Source: Pezicula radicicola (lineage: Eukaryota > Ascomycota > Leotiomycetes > Helotiales > Dermateaceae). From it: 64,000 nucleotides of DNA. The position numbers were made by a program, and so were the translations under genes. A model generated the notes under the pieces. The model was not told where the DNA came from. It ran no database searches and saw nothing but the letters and a program-made list of their open reading frames with translations. Positions 58,601-64,000 of this stretch are shown here, piece after piece. Where the stretch lies: positions 9,968-73,967 of the forward strand of contig PDUO01000036.1 of the NCBI GenBank assembly GCA_003008705.1, read 5' to 3'. Within the stretch, counting starts at the first letter, position 1. Every line of letters starts with the position of its first letter.

Positions 58601-59319
58601 CCTCGTCTTTGCTGGAAACCGTGTAACTGGACCGCGATGCTTCACTGAATGCTGGCCTTGATGGCACATGTATGTTCCCCTGTCGAGTCCGTATAGATGT
58701 TGGTGGTTCTGCTGCAGACATGCCGGGATCATAGCTCTTGGCAGCTTCCAAACCGTAATCGTTGGCATTACCAGATTCTCCTTGCGTCCTAATCATCACA
58801 TCATGGGGGTCAAATTCCCCTTCCGATTGCGGGCTGCCACCATCACGTTCAATTCGAGCAGCCAGCGCCATCATCCGGAACCCGGTATCTTTGAGAGCCT
58901 TCTTCTTCTTCATGAGCCGTTGGGCCTCGTCCCTATATTTTCTGTCTTCAGAGACCAGAACCATCGTTGGGTGTGCATGATCCTGGTCCAAGCCAACCAT
59001 CCAGCCATGAAGAGCTGTTGAGGGACGGGTCGCTAAGACCTGATAACTTTCTCGGGTCGATCGGGTTATTCCTCAATATATCTAGAGCTCTAGGGAACAA
59101 GACTCGATTCCAGGTCTCCTCTGCCACTCCTTTCAAATCCCAGAGAGTATATTTGCCAACTTTCGTCGACCACTGTGTTCCGAAGGATGTTTTGAACTCC
59201 TCTCTAGTGCTCTTAGGGAAGACGTTCAGAGAAAGGGTGTCTATTGTTGGAGCCTCAAATACATTCAGCCCAGCGGCTGCGGCCGCCAATTCTGTCATTG
59301 TAGTAGTAGGAGATGTCAT
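55615..59319 (-). CDS. Chymotrypsin-fold-like / FHA / pseudokinase multidomain protein (N-terminal frame change)
   Basis: Exons 59000(or 59319)-58106, 58043-57630, 57580-56993, 56894-56311, 56261-56131, 56070-56054 and 55985-55615. From the ATG at 59000 this gives 999 residues. Residues about 225-475 look like a degenerate S1-type protease fold: ATVGGQIVVNGVDF, TVAHVF (His 244), and PGNCGSW (438-444) followed by MVGMLISGC. An FHA domain (about 624-700) has YLVGRHPTC, SNIHCSIF and DFSTNGTFVN. A kinase fold (about 719-985) follows, closest in layout to Chk2/Rad53-type FHA kinases, but YATR replaces the VAIK lysine, HRDIKPEQ replaces HRD-KPEN, and GFS replaces DFG. A region upstream to 59319 (WDLKGVAEETWNRVLFPRAL) clearly belongs to the protein but is one base out of frame with it near 58985. 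Catalysis is unlikely; an FHA-dependent scaffold role is inference. Confidence 0.75.
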
Positions 59320-59643
59320 TCCGAGGGACAGTCAGAGAGATGTCTCATTAGGGACATCGCAGCTTCTCGTGGAGGAGTCCGACAGTCATCTTCGAGAGAT
59401 GAAGATGTTGTCGAGGCTCGATCTTGAGAAGACTGAAGAGAAGTATGTTTGTGGTTGTGGCAGTGAGGCTACCTTGCAGTAGCGTGGGGGCCATTTTGAG
59501 GTGGTCACTTTTTTTGCCACGTGATAAGCTGAAGTGAAGTGAAGTGACAGGAAATCAGGCTGACGCTGAACACAAAAGACATCAATAGCATCACAGATTC
59601 GCAATTTTCATTCTAAACAAAGCTCACTTCGTAAGTTGTTGTC
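59320..59643. other. Divergent promoter region
   Basis: 324 bp between the FHA/pseudokinase gene and the C-terminally anchored protein gene, which are transcribed away from each other. It must hold both promoters. A GAAGT pentamer run is at about 59531-59545. Confidence 0.6.
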
Positions 59644-61117
59644 ATGAACAACCGAGACCTCGCTCGGCTCTCTTTTTTCGAGCCCTTACCAAACCACCTC
59701 AGAGCGCTAGTCTACAATGCCATAATCTCCGAATTCTGGGCCGTGAGGCCTTCAATGTACAAACTAAAACATCTTTACATATACGAATCAGATTGCTAAT
59801 GAGATATCTTAGTCCCAAATATACAACGTATAATGATACTTCGGCTTACATCGAGTTCTTCGAGCGAGAATGTCGCAATGCTAGAAAACGAGACCATGCT
59901 GCCAAAACATATCAAGATATCATTGATATCGTGCAACATAGCCAACTCATATCCAACCGGCACTGGTCTCGAACACAACTCAGATCAGCCCTTTGCGTCT
60001 CATGTCCGCAACTCCGTCCTAACTTCGCACTAAGTCTTCCAGCGCGCGAAGATGCCGTGGTAAATCACCTCTTGGTCATATCTAGGTAGTCACTAGAAGC
60101 TAATTAAAACTTAGGAACTACTAGATAACTCAATAAACCTAGCCCTGAGACTCTTCCTCATGGTAAAGCTTCAACGATCAAGCCCTAATAACTTCCAAAA
60201 TCCCTACGCCATAGCAGGCGAAACAATCATCAACTGGGAGGAAACCCAAACCCTCGATGAAATAATAAACGACGAGTTTCAAGAAAGCCAAGCACGTGTA
60301 CATCGAGACCGAGAATTTTCCGCTCTTCTAACCGCTCGCAATCTCGAGTTATATGGTGGCTTTCGAATAACTTGGACCAGTAATCTAGCTGAGCATTTAT
60401 CTATAACCAGATATGATAACTTTACAGAAGTAGCAGTTTTTCATTATGCGACAGTTTTACATTGGCATAAAACACAGTTAGTCTATCAAAACCCACCTCC
60501 ATTCAAGGTCCAAACGTTCAATGAAAAAAATGTCCACACTAAACTAACAAGAAACAGCACCGCCCTCCCACCAGGCCTAGCACAAGAAACCCTACGAACC
60601 CTAGCACTCCTCCTTCCCTCCCGTGACTTTGCAATATCCCACTATACACGAATAGACAAACAAGCCTTCTCACACGGCGAGACACAGCAGCGAGATCTCC
60701 GAAAGGTAAGCTACCCTTCACCATCTCACTCTTCACTACCTCCCTTCATCTCACCAATTCCTCAATCCCCAATCCTCCCTCCTTTCACTATCCCACTCTC
60801 CCCTCAAACCTCAAATACCCCCAAACCCCCCAGTCGCCCCATTCCCATAACTAACACCCAACCAAAAAAAGGTATCAACCTACACCTACTTCCGCGACCG
60901 GCTACTTTATCTCGAAAAAGCCTTCGATGAATCCGAACCAGCAACACTCTGGCAATGGTGGTACGACCGACGAAAAAGACGAGAATGGGCTACTTTTTGG
61001 GTTGCGGTTCTGGTATTGGTGCTAACGATTTTCTTTGGTATGGTTCAGAGCATTACTGGACTTATGAGTGCTTGGGCTGCTATTAAACAGTTGGAACAGG
61101 CGAAGAGTGGGGGTTGA
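59644..61117 (+). CDS. Conserved ascomycete protein with C-terminal membrane anchor, 395 aa
   Basis: Four exons: 59644-59756, 59813-60085, 60150-60705 and 60872-61117. The first intron (56 nt, GCTAAT branch, CTTAG end) was chosen because it alone joins the N-terminal LSFFEPLPNHLRALVYNAII to the next part in frame. The body shows the pattern of a large fungal-specific family: TYQDIIDIVQHSQLISNRHW, ELYGGFRITWTSNLAEHLSI, VAVFHYATVLHWHK, LPPGLAQETLRTLALLLPSR, and a C-terminal FRDRLLYLEKAF, WYDRRKRREWATFWVAVLVL, TIFFGMVQSITGLMSAW. The last part is a single membrane span close to the C-terminus. Members are often next to incompatibility-type genes, but their role is unknown. The last intron ends AAAAAAAG, a weak but frame-consistent acceptor. 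Confidence 0.78.
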
Positions 61118-61710
61118 GGGTGTTGGGTTGAGGAGTTGGGTACGGTGATTTGGGTGGTTTTGGATGGTTTGTGGATATTTGGTTTAAATTTAAATATACC
61201 TTTGGGTTTTTGGTTTTCTTTTGCGAATGTGTTTTCATAGATAGATAGTTATGTTTAGTGCAGACGTGGTATAGTACCGAGGGATGTAAAGGAGTGATCT
61301 AAGTGAGAGGGAAAGGGGAGAGAGGGTAAACTAGAAATATAAGCTTTCAAGGAGAACAGATGGCGAAAGGGAAGTCATAAAGAAGCACCTTCATCTATAA
61401 CTGTTGTCTATCAATTAGAGACTCATTACAATGCACGGGGAATAAATGAGGGTGGAAGTGAGCACCGTTAACGCGTAATGTTCATACCGATTTAATGAAC
61501 TCGTGATAATTCTAAAGACTCCGGGGTTCACCCTTAATGACATTTCTTCTTTCCTATTATACATCCACATCAAAGTCATGTCGGTGGTCGGTGAGGCCCA
61601 TCGATAATAGATAGAGCTATCTTGCCCAATCTCTGTAAGATTTTGGTGCTAATTGCAGGCTATCATAATAAGCTTAGCCAAGATGTTCGACTAAATGTAA
61701 GAAGCCTGTT
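61118..61710. other. Intergenic between converging genes, no gene seen
   Basis: 3' flanks of the anchored protein and the splicing factor. No frame of interest. Confidence 0.55.
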
Positions 61711-63986
61711 TTAAGCAGACAGACCCCTCTTCTCGCTTTCAGAGAAGAAAATAACCATCCTCCACAACTTCTTAACGAGCACCTCTGCCTCCTCATCAAG
61801 TGCCTATACCCAAAAGTTAGCATCGACTCAACAACAATGAACAAATATTAGACTTACCCCCTCCAATTGTTCCACCAAGTCCTGCGGTTTGCCCCTGGTC
61901 CTGATATGCTCTTCGACAACTTCCACGATAGTTTGCTCCTGGACACCCAGATACTCCATAATCTTCTTTTCAACGAACGGCCGTAGCTTATCGACGATAA
62001 CAGCCTCGTCAACATGCTCCCACTTAACATCCCAAGCCCAAAGACCTTCCTTCTCAACTGGAATATCGGCAGCAAGCTGTCGAACAGCTTGATCGCGTTC
62101 TTCGTCAGTAAGAGACGCAACAGAAGCCGAGGGATCGAATTTGATGGGAATGAGTGTTCGCTTCGAAGTCTTTGACTCGTCTTCCTCGTCCTCGAGAAGA
62201 CCTTCGACTTCGGCAACTGTTCGGCGTTGTACAACTGGTTTCTGAGCTTTTTGGGCTGCAGCTCCGAGTGATAGCTTGAATGGTTGCTGTGCTGTGCTGC
62301 CCAACCGGTTTGGTCTAGATTGGAGTTCTTCTGCTTGTCGATCCAGGAATGAATCAGCCATGCCCCTAGCTTGTTCTTTGTCTGCAGTCTCCCGTTGCCG
62401 TTCTCTTTGCTCGGCTGCGCGGTCACGCTCATCTGCTGCTGCTTCGCGGGCACGGAATGCAGCCCGATTACGGATCCACATGCTTCTATCAGCATAGTAC
62501 TCCTCCTTCTTGCGCTCTGCCTCTAAATCGTCATTCCATTCTCTGAGCCGAGAAGCCTGCTTCTCTTTCTCTTTAGTTGCATTTGCTGCGTCCTCATCCT
62601 CGCGCTCCTTTTCTCGCTGTACTGCAGCTGTTCTTGATCGTTCCCGATTAAGCCATCTGCGCTCTTGATCCAAATATTGTTTCTCCAGCTCAGCCTCCTT
62701 CTTCGCTTTTCGTCGTTTCTCAAGTTCTTCGTCACTAGCATCGCTATCCTCCTCCTCTCGGTTGATCCATACTTCCCCGCCTGCTGCACCATTGGTTCCA
62801 CTGCCATTAACAAACTTCACCCCATGTTGGTAATCTCGTGGGATCTGCGATCCTTGTCCTTTTGGCCCTGAAGGGGCATTGGGGACACCACGCGGACCAA
62901 GGGGGATGTTGTTCGTGCCAGCAGCGGGACCACTAGGTGGTGGAGGTGAAGCTAAACGTGAAGGCCGCGGGGCACCATTTCGGGCTCTCTCGGCCGCTTC
63001 CATTTCTTCTTCTCGCTTGAGACGCTCCATATCCCTCCTATTACTACGGTCTCGGAAAGCCGCAATCTCTAATGCCACTGTTTCTCGCATTTCTGCAGGA
63101 ATGTCTGCAAGCTCGTCATCCACGGCCAAGGGAATATTAACAACTTCCACTCCATCTCCCCTGTTGCCATCTACGTCTTGCATTGACGTATCCTCGCCAC
63201 CCTCTTCCATCTTGACAAACATCGGAGGGTGGAACAATTCGTACAACGCAGCCTTCAACCCAGATCGAGCGGCATCTAATCGTCCTTGCTCTGCCGAAGG
63301 ATCGTCTCCATGAGACGACTGATAGTTTTCAAGGTAGTTAAGTGAGTTGTCGTCCACAAAGACGAGAAGCTTGCTCTTCTCGACCTCCTTATCATCACCC
63401 CCTTCCTTCTTGACCCCATCACTAGCCGGTTGCTTCTTAGTCGGAATTTCGATATCCTTAAGGACCTCCACAGCTGTAGCCAAGCTCTCAGCATCATCAT
63501 ATTGAGCAAATCCGAAACTGCACTGCTTTCCATCTGCATCCACAGCCCTATCCCACCTCCTTAGCCTACCCGCCGTGCTCAGAATGCGCTCAATGCCCTC
63601 ATCTCCTCCGCAACCATCAGTGATGCCACCAATAAAAATGGTCCTCACAATCTCCTCCTTTGTAGGCGGCACCAAAGACATCATGCTCTCCCTCAACGCT
63701 TGCCTCTGCTGCTCCATCCCCCTCTCAACACCCAACCCCGATCTCGCACCTCCTGCAGACATAATATCATTTTGACTCTCCCGCCTGCCCCCAACGGCCG
63801 GTGTGCTTGGCTTCGAAGGCCCAGTGCCTAATCTGATAACTGGCGCAGAGAAGTTGATGTTTGGCATATTGGGAGGGCCTTGGAAGCTCGCGGGGAGCCC
63901 GCTCGGCCGACTAGCCTGCGCATTGTTGGTTTGCTGTAAACCTGGAGGAGGAGCCGTACCTGGCGCTGACATCCCTGGAGGCGGAC
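61711..63986 (-). CDS. RBM25/Snu71-like splicing factor (RRM + PWI), 5' end outside window
   Basis: Two exons in the window: 63986-61858 and 61803-61711. An acceptor (CTATCTAG) just before 63986 with an in-frame Pro-Gly-rich reading suggests the first exon lies beyond the right edge, so the ATG at 63972 may be internal. Order: Pro/Gly-rich N-terminus, an RRM (about 105-185 from 63972: VRTIFIGGITDGCGGDEGIE, then CSFGFAQYDDAESLATAV), a Glu/Arg-rich coiled segment (about 310-560: DRSNRRDMERLKREEEMEAA and following), and a C-terminal PWI domain (LWAWDVKWEHVDEAVIVDKL, VEKKIMEYLGVQEQTIVEVV). The last exon completes the domain (ALDEEAEVLVKKLWRMVIFF). This is the RBM25/Snu71 layout of a U1 snRNP-associated factor in 5' splice-site use. 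Confidence 0.88.
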
Positions 63987-64000
63987 CTAGATAGATCGAT

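Overview
The window is nuclear DNA from a filamentous ascomycete (Pezizomycotina). The evidence is short GT-AG introns (45-70 nt, with CTAAC/CTGAC-like branch sites) in most genes, typical fungal families (HET, CFEM, 2EXR, Zn2Cys6, NACHT/NLR, CBM18), and AT-rich repeats whose reading frames are broken almost only by TGG/CAG to TAG/TAA changes, the mark of repeat-induced point mutation (RIP). Gene content would suit a Leotiomycete such as a Helotiales member, but that placement is inference.

Region 1 (1-14.9 kb) is repeat-rich and accessory. It starts with a heavily mutated Ty3/gypsy chromovirus relic with its LTR, followed by anonymous AT-rich DNA. A Tc1/mariner element with readable terminal inverted repeats (3732-5254), a Zn(II)2Cys6 regulator, a pair of abutting small TA-flanked elements, an eight-exon small secreted protein with an internal duplication, a broken 2EXR gene, a second Tc1/mariner element with perfect 37-bp inverted repeats (12833-14175) and one decayed unrecognised gene follow.

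Region 2 (15-25.3 kb) holds ALG10 (last glucosyl step of N-glycan precursor assembly), a Ser/Thr-rich conserved protein, QCR10 (complex III subunit), a BTB/POZ protein and a HET-domain protein. Region 3 (25.7-29.2 kb) is a graveyard beside HET: an MFS sugar-transporter pseudogene and an NLR-type NACHT pseudogene.

Region 4 (29.6-43.8 kb) is housekeeping: a CoA-binding protein, an SAM methyltransferase, a myosin light chain, a STEEP1-like protein, an M3 metallopeptidase, an NmrA-like reductase, a CBM18 membrane protein and mitochondrial class 2 dihydroorotate dehydrogenase. Region 5 (44-54 kb) is sparser. It has a MITE with an internal minisatellite, a broken 2EXR gene, a conserved protein of unknown role, another inverted-repeat element and a CFEM membrane protein with tandem-repeat tail.

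Region 6 (54-64 kb) has a three-span membrane protein, a multidomain gene that joins a chymotrypsin-fold-like domain to an FHA domain and a kinase domain lacking its catalytic residues, a conserved C-terminally anchored protein, and an RBM25/Snu71-like splicing factor that runs off the right edge. The protease-like/FHA/pseudokinase gene is the most novel object in the window. No tRNA, rRNA or CRISPR was found. Exon coordinates were worked out by eye from splice consensus and frame continuity.
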